A stretch of 19,469 nt of DNA. Source: CAYLWW01 sp964387585 (lineage in GTDB: Bacteria > Pseudomonadota > Alphaproteobacteria > Rickettsiales > Midichloriaceae). Numbering within the stretch: the first letter of the stretch is position 1; every line of letters starts with the position of its first letter. The notes below the pieces were generated by a model. The model was not told where the DNA came from. It saw nothing but the letters and a program-made list of their open reading frames with translations, and searched no databases. The translations under genes were made by a program, and so were the position numbers. Positions 1 to 8,150 of the stretch are shown here, piece after piece. The stretch spans positions 1 through 19,469 of the forward strand of contig CAYLWW010000022.1 of assembly GCA_964387585.1 (NCBI GenBank). Direction: 5' to 3'.

Positions 1-112
1 ATTATAAATAGTAGAACAGGAAATAGCGAAAACTCGACAATGAGAGCTCTTACTATCTCCTGCTTCTATAAATCTTAGGACTTTTTTTACGTAAATCTAA
101 TGAATATAACAT
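1..112 (-). pseudogene. IS630-family transposase, 5' fragment with frameshift, cut by the window edge
   Basis: On the minus strand an ATG at 112-110 opens with MLYSLDLRKK, the usual start of IS630-type transposases. After ten residues the frame runs to a TAG at 55-53. A run of seven A residues (T on the plus strand, 82-88) lies exactly at the break. Removing one A makes the frame continue open to position 1, reading KKVLRFIEAGDSKSS and then CRVFAISCSTIYN, which is the helix-turn-helix DNA-binding region of this family. The element is therefore an IS630 copy with a +1 homopolymer slip near codon 10. The rest, including the DDE catalytic domain, lies outside the window, so I cannot say whether the copy is otherwise complete. 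Transcriptional slippage on A7 could in principle restore some product. The family call rests on the N-terminal pattern only. Confidence 0.7.
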
Positions 113-140
113 CCCTTATTTATATCAATTATCCATATCA

Positions 141-161
141 ATCTCAACTGGAATGATTATA
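141..161 (-). repeat. putative outer end of the IS630 element, next to a TA dinucleotide
   Basis: About 30 to 50 bases upstream of the transposase start, the minus strand reads TAATCATTCCAGTTGAGAT (159 to 141), flanked by TA at 160-161. IS630/Tc1-mariner elements insert at TA and duplicate it. A similar motif, 15 of 19 bases matching, appears near the right edge of the window at 19423. That similarity and the position just upstream of the transposase suggest a terminal inverted repeat. The opposite end of this element is outside the window, so the assignment is inference. From here to the end of recR at 313 I see nothing further that I can name. Confidence 0.3.
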
Positions 162-312
162 CCATCGATTTCTATTTTTTTGAAATTATTTTGTTAATAA
201 TGCCATGCTGAAAATTCCTGACAAACTCAAGGTATAATCAGTGATTATTTCTACATTATTGCCCCTATTCTCACAAACCCTTGCAATATCTTACGTATAT
301 AGGTATATGCCT

Positions 313-909
313 CTACAAAGTTTGCCGTAATTGCAAAGCAATGCTTAATGTTCCTTCATCCATATACTCTAACTCTGCCCCAATTGGTATGCCGAATGCT
401 AATCTTGTAACCTTTAAGTCTGAAAATTTGGCAAGCATATCCATTATATAATAGCAAGTTGTTTGACCATCCAGAGTAGCGCTTATAGCTATTATAATTT
501 CTTTTACTTTTTTATCTTCTATACGTTGTGTTAACTTATTCAAATGTAAATTTTCTGGCGTTATGTTATTTAATGCTGAAAGTAAATGCCCTAAAACATG
601 GTATTTGCCTTTGAATATTTTACTTCGTTCTATGGCCCAAAGATCAGATATGCTTTCCACTATACAAATAGTTGTATGCTCACGTTGTTCATCTATACAG
701 ACATTACAAGGAGAAATCGAGTCAATATTTCCACAAATTTCACAACTTTTAATTTCAGACATAGTCTTATCTAAACAGCTAGCTAATTTATAAGTAGCTT
801 CTTTATTTTCTAATAGATGTAAGCTTATTCTTCTTGCAGAGCGTTGACCTAAGCCGGGTAATTTTGCTATTAAGCTAATTAACTGGTTGATATAATTTAA
901 GGATGTCAT
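313..909 (-). CDS. recR: Recombination mediator protein RecR
   Basis: Cytoplasmic DNA-repair protein that works with RecO (and RecF in many bacteria) to load RecA on single-stranded DNA at gaps. All family parts are present in 198 residues, the normal length. There is an N-terminal helix-hairpin-helix with LPGLGQRSARRI at 17-28, a four-cysteine zinc finger at C56, C59, C68 and C71, a Toprim domain beginning at ICIVES (81-86) and including FKGKYHVLGHLLS (99-111), and the C-terminal family signature GAELEYMDEGTL (177-188). The ATG start gives the expected N-terminus; no clear Shine-Dalgarno precedes it. It lies 73 bases downstream of the SDR gene on the same strand with no obvious promoter between them, so co-transcription is likely. 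Family knowledge gives the function; the motifs are seen directly. Confidence 0.97.
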   Translation of the reverse strand: MTSLNYINQLISLIAKLPGLGQRSARRISLHLLENKEATYKLASCLDKTMSEIKSCEICGNIDSISPCNVCIDEQREHTTICIVESISDLWAIERSKIFKGKYHVLGHLLSALNNITPENLHLNKLTQRIEDKKVKEIIIAISATLDGQTTCYYIMDMLAKFSDLKVTRLAFGIPIGAELEYMDEGTLSIALQLRQTL

Positions 910-982
910 TTTAATTAAAATATATGTCTAGTTACGTGATTTAGTGACTGAGGTAAGTTATAATAAATTTATGCGACAATAC

Positions 983-1765
983 TTAACTATATGGCATATC
1001 TGATATATGCATTCCACTATCTAAAGTTATAATTTGGCCAGTCATAGATTTGCATGATAACAGCATACTTATAGCAGTATTGATTTCTTCTGGATTACAA
1101 CCATAACCTAACAATGTATTATTTCGTGATTTTTCATAATTTTCCTCACTCTGGTTTTCATTTTTATATATTGGACCTGGAGCTATGCAATTAACCCTTG
1201 CAAATGGCGCAGTTTGTTTGGCTACTAATTTAGTTATATAATGCAAAAACTGTTTACTTAAGTTATATGATAAAAAGTTATGAGGTATTTTATAAATTCC
1301 ATAATCAAGAATATTAATTATATTGAGTTGATCATTATGACTCAAACATGATTGATTGTTAATACTGTTTTTTATTCTTTTTTTTCTTAATTGTATTAGC
1401 TTGTTTATTATTACTAAAGGTACGGCACAATTCACAGAAAAGTGCTTTTGCAAGCTGTTATAGTTAATATTCATTATATTGTCATTAATAAATAAAGAAG
1501 CATTATTTACTAATATATCAATACTATCCTTGTTATCATGAGATTCAAGATTATATAACATCTGATTTATCGTTGATTTATTGTTAAAATCAGCGTAAAT
1601 TACTTCTGCTAACATACCAGAATTGATTATATTAAATTTTAATTCTTCAGCTTGCTCTTTACTTTTATTGTAATGAATGAGGATATTGAATCCTAATGAA
1701 GCTAAGTATAGAGCAATATTTTTACCGAGCCGCTTTGAAGAGCCAGTAATAAATGCAGTGGGCAT
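983..1765 (-). CDS. Pteridine-reductase-like short-chain dehydrogenase/reductase (FolM/PTR1 type)
   Basis: NAD(P)H-dependent SDR of 260 residues. The cofactor loop is TGSSKRLGK (7-15), the arginine-containing TGxxxRxG form typical of pteridine reductases, and NNAS is at 87-90. The catalytic pair is Y167 and K171 (SYNLSK), with D154 thirteen residues before Y167. That D-x12-Y-x3-K spacing is that of PTR1, where Asp replaces the classical catalytic Ser. APGPI at 195-199 and TGQIITLDSGMHI near the C-terminus complete the fold. By family it may reduce dihydropterins or dihydrofolate (FolM is a dihydromonapterin reductase with weak DHFR activity); the true substrate is not visible here. A GGTGA Shine-Dalgarno lies six bases before the ATG. 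It is followed by recR on the same strand and diverges from kefB. A generic SDR of other specificity is the alternative. Confidence 0.85.
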   Translation of the reverse strand: MPTAFITGSSKRLGKNIALYLASLGFNILIHYNKSKEQAEELKFNIINSGMLAEVIYADFNNKSTINQMLYNLESHDNKDSIDILVNNASLFINDNIMNINYNSLQKHFSVNCAVPLVIINKLIQLRKKRIKNSINNQSCLSHNDQLNIINILDYGIYKIPHNFLSYNLSKQFLHYITKLVAKQTAPFARVNCIAPGPIYKNENQSEENYEKSRNNTLLGYGCNPEEINTAISMLLSCKSMTGQIITLDSGMHISDMPYS

Positions 1766-1789
1766 AAATTTTCACCAATTAGGGTATAT

Positions 1790-1947
1790 ATTATAGCTTA
1801 TTAGAGAAATTCGCTAATTTAAATTTGCCGAATTATAGCTAAAGTATTTTAATTATTGTATAGGAGCGAGGGAGCGTAGTGTAGTAAAACCTACATGAGC
1901 GACCGAGTAACGCATACCAGAATTATAAAGAATTAGCTATATATAAT
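1790..1947. promoter_or_regulatory. Possible -10 boxes for the divergent SDR and kefB genes
   Basis: A TATAAT is present on the minus strand at 1795-1790, 25 bases upstream of the SDR start. Another is on the plus strand at 1942-1947, 39 bases upstream of kefB. Neither has a recognisable TTGACA-like -35 at standard spacing, and TATAAT is common by chance at this base composition. The GC-rich repeat lies between them, so it would sit upstream of both genes' promoters. Confidence 0.25.
1861..1920. repeat. GC-rich intergenic element, probable dispersed repeat
   Basis: Between the divergent SDR and kefB genes, this 60-base block has 31 G/C (about 52%) while its flanks are very AT-rich. It contains near-direct repeats (GAGCGAGGGAGCG and GAGCGACCGAG) and a small hairpin TGTAG-N6-CTACA in the middle. 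Dense short elements of raised GC in intergenic space are typical of the repeat families of Rickettsiales. No second copy is present in this window, so calling it dispersed is inference. It is too short to encode a known RNA that I recognise. Confidence 0.45.
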
Positions 1948-1985
1948 CTAATCTGTTTTTTTAACCATACTAAAATAATTTTGTA

Positions 1986-3725
1986 ATGCACAGTTTAAGT
2001 TACCTACCTGAAGTACTACTTTTATTAGGAATATGTATTTTCGTAGTAGTCACATTACATAAGCTTAAAATCAGCCCTGTATTAGGCTACCTAGTCATCG
2101 GCGCATTAATAGGCCCTAATAACCCTCATAACGGTGGTTTAATTAAAGACTACGTCACTGCTAATGCTTTAGCTGAGTTTGGAATAGTATTTTTAGTTTT
2201 TGTTATTGGTCTAGACTTAACTTTTGAGCGTTTAGTTAGAATGCGTTTTCATGTATTTGGTTTTGGCGGATTGCAAATTCTATTGACAACTTTAGCTATT
2301 ACATTCTGTGTAATGAAGTTTTCTGATCTGGAAACTATAACAGCAATAGTTATATCTGCCGCTTTAGCATTATCTTCCACTGCTATAGTAATGCAAGTTT
2401 TAACTGAAAATGGTAGACAATCCACACAAGTTGGTCGCTTATCATTATCTGTTTTACTAATGCAGGATTTTGCTGTAGTGCCTTTATTAGCGGTATTACC
2501 AATTTTAGCTAGTGATAGCGAAAATCTAATGGGTGCTGTTGGATTGGCTAGTGTTAAAGCGCTAGTGACAATAGTAGCAATTACTATTGTAGGCCGCTTA
2601 TTCCTTAGACCTTTTTTCTCTATAATCGGTTCTGTGAAAAAAGATGAGGTATACGTAGCTACTGCTTTATTCATTGTACTAGGATCAGCATGGCTGACCA
2701 ATGACTTAGGTTTATCTACTGCTATGGGAGCTTTTATAGCTGGTTTGCTTATCGCTGAAACTGAATATCGCAATAAAATAGAGGCTAGCATAATGCCATT
2801 TTATGGATTATTCCTCGCTTTATTTTTTCTTACTGTAGGTATGTCTATAAGAATCAATGACATAATAGAAAATTTACAAAAAGTTATTATACTATCTTTT
2901 GGATTATTAGCTGTAAAAGCTATAATAATATTTATCTTATGCAGAATCTTTAGATTCAGTACTGGGTCTTCAGTTCATTCCAGCTTATTGCTATCTCAAG
3001 GTGGTGAATTTGCTTTCATCTTATTTAATTTAGCCGCTAAACAAAATGTAATAAGTAGTGAGTTTTCTGAATTACTGCTAATGGTAGTTGCTTTCACAAT
3101 GGCTATCACACCTTTATTATCTATTATAGGCATAAAAATAGAAGATAAATTACAGAGCACTGAGGAATTAGACGATAGTCAAGAATTCAAAGGAGTAAGC
3201 GATCTTAATTCTCACGTTATTATAGCTGGGTTTGGCAGAGTTGGTCGAGTTGTCTCTTATATGCTTAATCAAGAAAAAATCGATTATATAGCATTGGATA
3301 GCAATGCTTCTCTGGTAAAAAAAGCAAGGAAATTAGGCTATCCTGTCTACCATGGTGATTTAGCTAACAGCGAAACTTTAAAATCAGTTGGCGCCCAAAG
3401 AGCAACAGCAATAGTATTGAGTATGAGTGATAAATTATCAGTACGTAAAGCTACTAAATTAATTGCTAAAGAATTTAAAAATTTAAAAATAATAGTACGA
3501 GTCGAAGATTCTCATCATGGTAAAGGAATTCGTAAATTAGGGGCAACATTAACGATACCTACTACTATTGAAACAGGGTTACAATTAGGCAGCGCCGTTT
3601 TAAGAGATTTAGATATACCAGATCATGAAGTTCTTACCATGAAAGAAAAAATAAGAAAAAATGATTATAACCTAACTGAAGATATAGAGTTATTTAAAGG
3701 TATAATTAGCACAGAAAATCATTAG
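1986..3725 (+). CDS. kefB: KefB/KefC-type monovalent cation:proton antiporter (CPA2 family) with RCK domain
   Basis: Inner-membrane potassium efflux/proton antiporter of 579 residues. Residues 1-385 are strongly hydrophobic and form the CPA2 transport domain, with SSTAIVMQVLTENG (130-143), the conserved aspartate D161 in LLMQDFAVVPL, FFLTVGMSI (280-288) and LSQGGEFAFIL (336-346). Residues about 408-540 are a cytoplasmic RCK/TrkA-N nucleotide-binding domain with GFGRVG (415-420) and the acidic residue D438 at the end of the second strand. Kef systems are gated by glutathione adducts and protect against electrophiles; no KefF or KefG partner is visible nearby. The ATG gives a normal family N-terminus. 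The stop is 63 bases before nhaA, on the same strand, which suggests a shared ion- and pH-homeostasis unit. The KefB versus KefC label is by general similarity only. Confidence 0.88.
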   Translation: MHSLSYLPEVLLLLGICIFVVVTLHKLKISPVLGYLVIGALIGPNNPHNGGLIKDYVTANALAEFGIVFLVFVIGLDLTFERLVRMRFHVFGFGGLQILLTTLAITFCVMKFSDLETITAIVISAALALSSTAIVMQVLTENGRQSTQVGRLSLSVLLMQDFAVVPLLAVLPILASDSENLMGAVGLASVKALVTIVAITIVGRLFLRPFFSIIGSVKKDEVYVATALFIVLGSAWLTNDLGLSTAMGAFIAGLLIAETEYRNKIEASIMPFYGLFLALFFLTVGMSIRINDIIENLQKVIILSFGLLAVKAIIIFILCRIFRFSTGSSVHSSLLLSQGGEFAFILFNLAAKQNVISSEFSELLLMVVAFTMAITPLLSIIGIKIEDKLQSTEELDDSQEFKGVSDLNSHVIIAGFGRVGRVVSYMLNQEKIDYIALDSNASLVKKARKLGYPVYHGDLANSETLKSVGAQRATAIVLSMSDKLSVRKATKLIAKEFKNLKIIVRVEDSHHGKGIRKLGATLTIPTTIETGLQLGSAVLRDLDIPDHEVLTMKEKIRKNDYNLTEDIELFKGIISTENH

Positions 3726-3788
3726 AAAACATGTTTTGTAGAATATAAGTTTTTACCCTACTGAACTAACTTTATTTATAGCTTCTTA

Positions 3789-4967
3789 ATGCTTAAAAGA
3801 TATTTTAAAAATTTTGCTTTAGTATTTGATAGTGCAGTAGAAAATGGCATATTACTTTTTGCTTCATCAATTCTTGCTATACTAGCTATGAACTCTAAAT
3901 CTAGCAATGCGTTTGAGTTCTTTTTTAATAGTAATTTTGTTTTATCATGGCTTGATTATCGACTCTCTTTTTCATTAAAAGAGATTATAGATGACTTTTT
4001 AATGAGTGTTTTCTTTCTATTTATAGGAATAGAAATGAAGCTAGAAATATTAGAAGGACATTTATCGACTAGAAAACAACGTCTTTTACCTTTAGTTGCA
4101 GCTATTGGTGGAGTGTGCGTACCTATAATCATATATGCTATTTTCAATTACTCTAATCAATCTACTAATCATGGTTGGGCTATCCCTTCTGCTACTGATA
4201 TTGCCTTTACTCTTGGAGCATTATCATTATTTAAATCTAAAATTCCAGTTTCATTACGTGTATTCATCACAGCATTAGCAGTAATTGATGATATGATAGC
4301 TGTTATTATTATAGGAATTTTTTATTCTAGTTCTTTTGAAATAATTTATTTTTTAAGTATAGCACTCTGCTTAGCTTCATTGTATTTATTTAATAGACTC
4401 AATATAACCACAATATTACCTTATATTTTATTAGGTTTACTGATGTGGTTTTTCTTTTTAAAAGCTGGTATACACCCTGCTATAGCCGGTGTATTTTTAG
4501 CTTCTATTATACCTTTACGGATCAATGATAAAATGTTCAGTCTTTTATTAGCTAAAAACATACAGCCTTGGGTTTCATTATTCATACTACCACTTTTCGC
4601 TTTAGCTAACAGTGGCTTTAAGTTTTCTAATATCTCTTTGACTAGCTTATCCTCCAGTTTAGTTTTAGGTATCGCTTCTGCTTTATTTATCGGCAAGCAA
4701 TTAGGTATATTTATACCTATAGTATTTATGGTGAAAACTAAAATTGCAAGTAAGCCTGAAAATACTGATTGGTTGCAACTTTATGGAGCTTCGGTATTAT
4801 GCGGCATAGGTTTTACTATGAGTTTATTTGTAGCATTGCTCTCCTTTAATGAGAATATCAATTTATTAGAGTTAGCTGAAGCAAAACTTGGAATAATAAT
4901 TGGTTCTATTGTTTCTTTAATAGTAGGAACTACAATCATTAAGTTTACTAAACATCAATTAAAGTAG
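3789..4967 (+). CDS. nhaA: Na+/H+ antiporter NhaA
   Basis: Inner-membrane sodium/proton antiporter that exports Na+ or Li+ in exchange for protons. At 392 residues it has the family's usual length. Key residues are in place: the paired aspartates D167 and D168 in LAVIDDMIAVIIIG (equivalent to D163/D164 of E. coli), D137 in ATDIAFTLG (D133), and K303 in FIGKQLGI (K300). GIHPAIAGV (227-235) and the C-terminal LYGASVLCGIGFTMSLFV are further family blocks. It follows the Kef-type antiporter on the same strand and converges tail to tail with the MFS gene, leaving only nine bases between the two stop codons. With no hairpin terminator there, the opposing transcripts must overlap. Confidence 0.96.
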   Translation: MLKRYFKNFALVFDSAVENGILLFASSILAILAMNSKSSNAFEFFFNSNFVLSWLDYRLSFSLKEIIDDFLMSVFFLFIGIEMKLEILEGHLSTRKQRLLPLVAAIGGVCVPIIIYAIFNYSNQSTNHGWAIPSATDIAFTLGALSLFKSKIPVSLRVFITALAVIDDMIAVIIIGIFYSSSFEIIYFLSIALCLASLYLFNRLNITTILPYILLGLLMWFFFLKAGIHPAIAGVFLASIIPLRINDKMFSLLLAKNIQPWVSLFILPLFALANSGFKFSNISLTSLSSSLVLGIASALFIGKQLGIFIPIVFMVKTKIASKPENTDWLQLYGASVLCGIGFTMSLFVALLSFNENINLLELAEAKLGIIIGSIVSLIVGTTIIKFTKHQLK

Positions 4968-4976
4968 TTAATTTTA

Positions 4977-6149
4977 TCAAAGCTTTAATGGGTATGAACT
5001 AGACAACCTGTTTAGGATAATAAAGAATAATGCTAATGCTATGCACATAACTATTCCAATTAAAGCAAAACTATTACTATAAAAATACCCTACTACTTGT
5101 AAGCCCAAGGATGTAAGGAACAATCTACCCGCAATCATTAAAGCAGAAATTTTACCTTTGGACTCAGGCATAGTTTCTAAAGATAAAGGCCAAAGAGTAT
5201 TTATAGGGAATGCAACAGATGCAGCTAGCAAAGACATAACCAAAGTTATAAGCAATGGATTGTTAGAACCCGTTATTACTAAGGTCATACATAATACAAT
5301 AAAAACAGCAATCATCGTTATGCTGATTTTAAAAAAATTGTTGCTTCCAAAAATTTTAGAGAAAAAATTCTGATTAATACTTACTAAAGAAAAAACTACA
5401 GCTAAAGCACCTTGATAATAACCGAAGTGATGCAGTGATACTCCTAAATCAACCATATATAATATAGGAGCTAATCCTATAAAAATCCAGTAAGGTTGTA
5501 CTAAGAAGCAAATGGCTAGTATAAAATATAAAGATTTTTTTGATTTTATTACTGACAAGTATCCTTTGAAAGGAAAAATTGATAATTTCTGATCATACTT
5601 TAGTTTTTCCACCTCTTTAGGAATAAAAAATAAAGATAGTAAAAAACAAATTATTGCTAATATAAGCAATAAAACAAAGTTACCTTTCCAATTAAATAAT
5701 AAATGTACATAACTGCCAGCTACTGGAGCCATAGCCATAGCCATTGTTACAACACCATTAACTATACCTATAAATTGCTTTTGTTTATCTAAAGGATAAT
5801 TATCAGATATTATTAAGAAAGATAATACTGCTGCTGCTGATATACCAATACCTTGAAGAAAACGCCCTAATAGGATAATATGATAATTATAAGGCAATAA
5901 ACATATAATATTACCGGCTATAAATATTAATAACCCCATAAGCAAGATAGGCTTGTTACCATAATAATCTGCTAAATTGCCTACTATAAAAGAAGCTAAA
6001 CAATATGCAATAAGATTGACACTAAGTAACAACTCTACCTCAAAAGTTGTTAAATTAAAAAGAGCTTTTATATCAGGAAAACTAGGTAATATAATATCTA
6101 TTTCTGCTCCTACTAGAATATTAAGGATTAATATGGTAAATAATAACAT
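4977..6149 (-). CDS. MFS drug-resistance transporter, Bcr/CflA type
   Basis: Inner-membrane major facilitator with about twelve hydrophobic segments in 390 residues. The start region contains DIILPSFPDIKALF (18-31), the typical Bcr/CflA first-helix motif with its membrane aspartate. The family's motif A is GNLADYYGNKP (57-67), followed by RFLQGIG (96-102) and the drug:H+ antiporter motif around MAPVAGSYV (141-149). Members export small drugs or metabolites in exchange for protons; the substrate here cannot be read from sequence. It is transcribed from the divergent region shared with the TauE gene and ends nine bases from nhaA. Other MFS subfamilies are possible but fit less well. Confidence 0.87.
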   Translation of the reverse strand: MLLFTILILNILVGAEIDIILPSFPDIKALFNLTTFEVELLLSVNLIAYCLASFIVGNLADYYGNKPILLMGLLIFIAGNIICLLPYNYHIILLGRFLQGIGISAAAVLSFLIISDNYPLDKQKQFIGIVNGVVTMAMAMAPVAGSYVHLLFNWKGNFVLLLILAIICFLLSLFFIPKEVEKLKYDQKLSIFPFKGYLSVIKSKKSLYFILAICFLVQPYWIFIGLAPILYMVDLGVSLHHFGYYQGALAVVFSLVSINQNFFSKIFGSNNFFKISITMIAVFIVLCMTLVITGSNNPLLITLVMSLLAASVAFPINTLWPLSLETMPESKGKISALMIAGRLFLTSLGLQVVGYFYSNSFALIGIVMCIALALFFIILNRLSSSYPLKL

Positions 6150-6202
6150 AGCTTTAAATGGAGTTTCAATAATTTTTAAAAGCCTTTATAACACTTTTTT
6201 AT

Positions 6203-6268
6203 ATAATACTTAATATTTTAATCTATAAAAATTGTCAAATTGATATATTTTATAACATAATCATTAAA
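6203..6268. promoter_or_regulatory. Divergent promoters sharing one -35 element
   Basis: The bases at 6232-6238 read TTGTCAA on the plus strand and TTGACAA on the minus strand. On the minus strand TTGACA (6238-6233) is followed after 17 bases by TATTAA (6215-6210), suited to the MFS gene. On the plus strand TTGTCA (6232-6237) is followed after 18 bases by CATAAT (6256-6261), suited to the TauE gene starting at 6288. The spacings match a sigma-70 type promoter. The shared -35 would make the two directions compete for polymerase. In such AT-rich sequence the match may be partly chance. Confidence 0.4.
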
Positions 6269-6287
6269 AAAAATACAATTTTAAAAA

Positions 6288-7214
6288 GTGGCTTTTAGTG
6301 AACTAAATTTATACCTCCCAGTTGCTAATATGAGTATAAATTTTCTAATACTCATAACTATAGGTTTGGCGGTAGGCTTCATTTCAGGAATGTTAGGCAT
6401 AGGAGGTGGGCTGATCACAGTACCAATACTAACATTTATAGGCATACCTACTCACGTGGCAGTAATAAGCTCTACTAACCAATCTACGGCAACTTCTTTC
6501 TCAAGCTATTTAGCTCATGCTAGAAAAAACAGAGTAGACTATAAGTTATTTTTTATACTGCTATTAGGGGGAATATTAGGAGTGGTATTTGCCACTCAGC
6601 TATTTTATTACCTCAGCAAAATCGGTCAAGCTAATTTATTTATTTCTTTATCATTTTTATTAGTTTTAAGTATTACAGGAACTTTATCTACAAAAGATGT
6701 TATCAAAATCATCTATTATCGATATAGAAAATTAGAATTCACTCAAAACAACAAAAAAATATCTAATCGTATAAAAATTTTACTCACCACATTCCCAAGC
6801 TGTAAGCAATCAATCAGCGTTATAGTGCCATTCATTACAGGATTAGTTGGAGGTATACTTATTACAATAGGAGCTGGTGGAAGTTTAATAACAATACCTA
6901 TAATGTTATATGTAATAGGTGTTTCCCCAGCTTATACTTCAGGTACAAACAGCTTATACATAGTAGGTACCAATATAATATCAATAATAATACAGGGTTT
7001 ATTAGGTAAAGATTTAGATATTATACTATCAACTACCTTAATAATTGGATCTGTATTCAGCGCTCAACTGGGAGCAAGATTTAGTACGCGTTTTACCCAT
7101 GATACATTACAAATTATATTAACATTAATAATTCTTATGTTATGTATTAAAGTAGCAAATGATTTGTTTATAAAACCAGATTACATTTACAGTGTAGAAG
7201 TTATACACCAATAG
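6288..7214 (+). CDS. TauE/SafE family membrane permease (possible sulfite/organosulfonate exporter)
   Basis: Integral membrane protein of 308 residues. The two halves are internally duplicated: GFISGMLGIGGGLITVPIL (30-48) and a matching GGILITIGAGGSLITIPI in the second half, both with the glycine-rich loop diagnostic of TauE/SafE. STNQSTATSFSSYLAH (62-77) is also typical of the alphaproteobacterial branch. The start is GTG: upstream in frame is a TAA, and the first ATG at 6330 would remove the segment YLPVANMS, which this branch conserves before its first helix. Members are linked to export of sulfite, sulfoacetate or other sulfur anions; specificity here is unknown. The next gene, 21 bases downstream, is the Alph_Pro_TM protein that habitually accompanies this permease. 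Confidence 0.88.
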   Translation: MAFSELNLYLPVANMSINFLILITIGLAVGFISGMLGIGGGLITVPILTFIGIPTHVAVISSTNQSTATSFSSYLAHARKNRVDYKLFFILLLGGILGVVFATQLFYYLSKIGQANLFISLSFLLVLSITGTLSTKDVIKIIYYRYRKLEFTQNNKKISNRIKILLTTFPSCKQSISVIVPFITGLVGGILITIGAGGSLITIPIMLYVIGVSPAYTSGTNSLYIVGTNIISIIIQGLLGKDLDIILSTTLIIGSVFSAQLGARFSTRFTHDTLQIILTLIILMLCIKVANDLFIKPDYIYSVEVIHQ

Positions 7215-7235
7215 CTAAATCTTAGTTAGTTTATA

Positions 7236-8150
7236 ATGCTCATAGTTTTAAATCGATTATACTTATATGTATATTATAAAATTCTTACACTAATCATATT
7301 AATTGTGTTTACGGCTAATTGTCTAGCGCAAAGCCCTAAAGTAAAGGAAGACTTAATCAAAATAGATACTAATCCAAATGAAGTAATAAAAGACTATAAT
7401 TTTAGCGGTGCTAAAATAAATATTAATATGACTTATATTAAGAAACAAACAAATGATATTACAGAACTTAAATATAATTTAAAAGATTGGGAATTTACAC
7501 AATTTTTGACATTAGAAGACTATTTAGATTTTAATAATCCAATCTTAATAGTTAACATACTAGGCCCTGATAATCATTATCAGGTATGGAAGAAGGAAAA
7601 AAGTTTTGGAATGTGGCTGCGGAATAAAACAATTAAGATAAAAGGAGTTCCTGGCTATAACGTAATAGCAAGTAACAACGATAAGTTACTAAATAAGTAT
7701 ATCAATAATTACTCAAACTATTTACTTAATTCATCACATAACAATTTTTCTAATAAAATTTCTCACTTAAATTCAGATTTAATTCCCGGAATTAATAGCA
7801 TAGTAAACTATAATGTTAATAGTGGATTATTATCAAAATTACACATCAAAGTAGAAAATTATAAAAACATCATAGAAGATAAAGAATTAAATAATCTCAC
7901 TTTAACTAATTTTAATATAGATTTACCTCGTCATGTGCCATATGGATTTTACATCATAAAAGCCTATTTTATTCATGATAAAGCAAATATCTATTTGGGT
8001 ATAGGCAGCTTTTGGGTAACAGAAAGCAAATTTAACTTAACGGTGTTTAATTTGGCTAATACTTATCCGGTACTATATAACCTAATATCAATATTATTAG
8101 CTTTAACAGCAGGATGGTTAGCTAATTTTTTATTCAAAAATAAGAAATAA
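7236..8150 (+). CDS. Alph_Pro_TM (TIGR02186-like) envelope protein of unknown function
   Basis: A 304-residue protein with an N-terminal signal sequence (hydrophobic 14-29, likely cleavage after NCLA at 31), a long extracytoplasmic region and one C-terminal membrane helix (about 280-299) ending in basic FKNKK. This topology, the block ILGPDNHYQVWKKEKSFGMW (102-121) and VPYGFYIIKAYFIHDKANIY (236-255) recall the family named putative transmembrane protein, Alph_Pro_TM, found in alphaproteobacteria immediately downstream of TauE/SafE. Its biochemical role is unknown. The middle (about 145-200) is rich in Asn and Ser and poorly conserved in my judgement. Conserved adjacency suggests it works with the permease at the periplasmic face. 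It lies 88 bases upstream of the macroglobulin gene on the same strand. Confidence 0.72.
   Translation: MLIVLNRLYLYVYYKILTLIILIVFTANCLAQSPKVKEDLIKIDTNPNEVIKDYNFSGAKININMTYIKKQTNDITELKYNLKDWEFTQFLTLEDYLDFNNPILIVNILGPDNHYQVWKKEKSFGMWLRNKTIKIKGVPGYNVIASNNDKLLNKYINNYSNYLLNSSHNNFSNKISHLNSDLIPGINSIVNYNVNSGLLSKLHIKVENYKNIIEDKELNNLTLTNFNIDLPRHVPYGFYIIKAYFIHDKANIYLGIGSFWVTESKFNLTVFNLANTYPVLYNLISILLALTAGWLANFLFKNKK

Noticed and set aside
188..238. Short minus-strand frame between the IS fragment and recR reading TLSLSGIFSMALLTK
   Set aside because: No start, no ribosome-binding site and no family I recognise; too short to support as a gene.
2249..2791. A 180-codon open frame on the minus strand
   Set aside because: It lies wholly antisense to the membrane domain of the Kef-type antiporter, whose motifs are unambiguous; its composition is that of a shadow frame.
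3726..3737. Perfect 12-base palindrome AAAACATGTTTT right after the kefB stop
   Set aside because: Too short and A/T-rich for a stable terminator stem, with no U-run after it; such palindromes are expected at this composition.
4968..4976. Nine-base gap between convergent nhaA and MFS genes considered as a shared terminator
   Set aside because: The gap is all A/T with no hairpin; compact convergent ends are common in reduced genomes.
6330..6332. ATG as the start of the TauE/SafE gene
   Set aside because: It would cut away YLPVANMS, a segment conserved in the alphaproteobacterial branch; the GTG at 6288 directly after an in-frame stop region is preferred.
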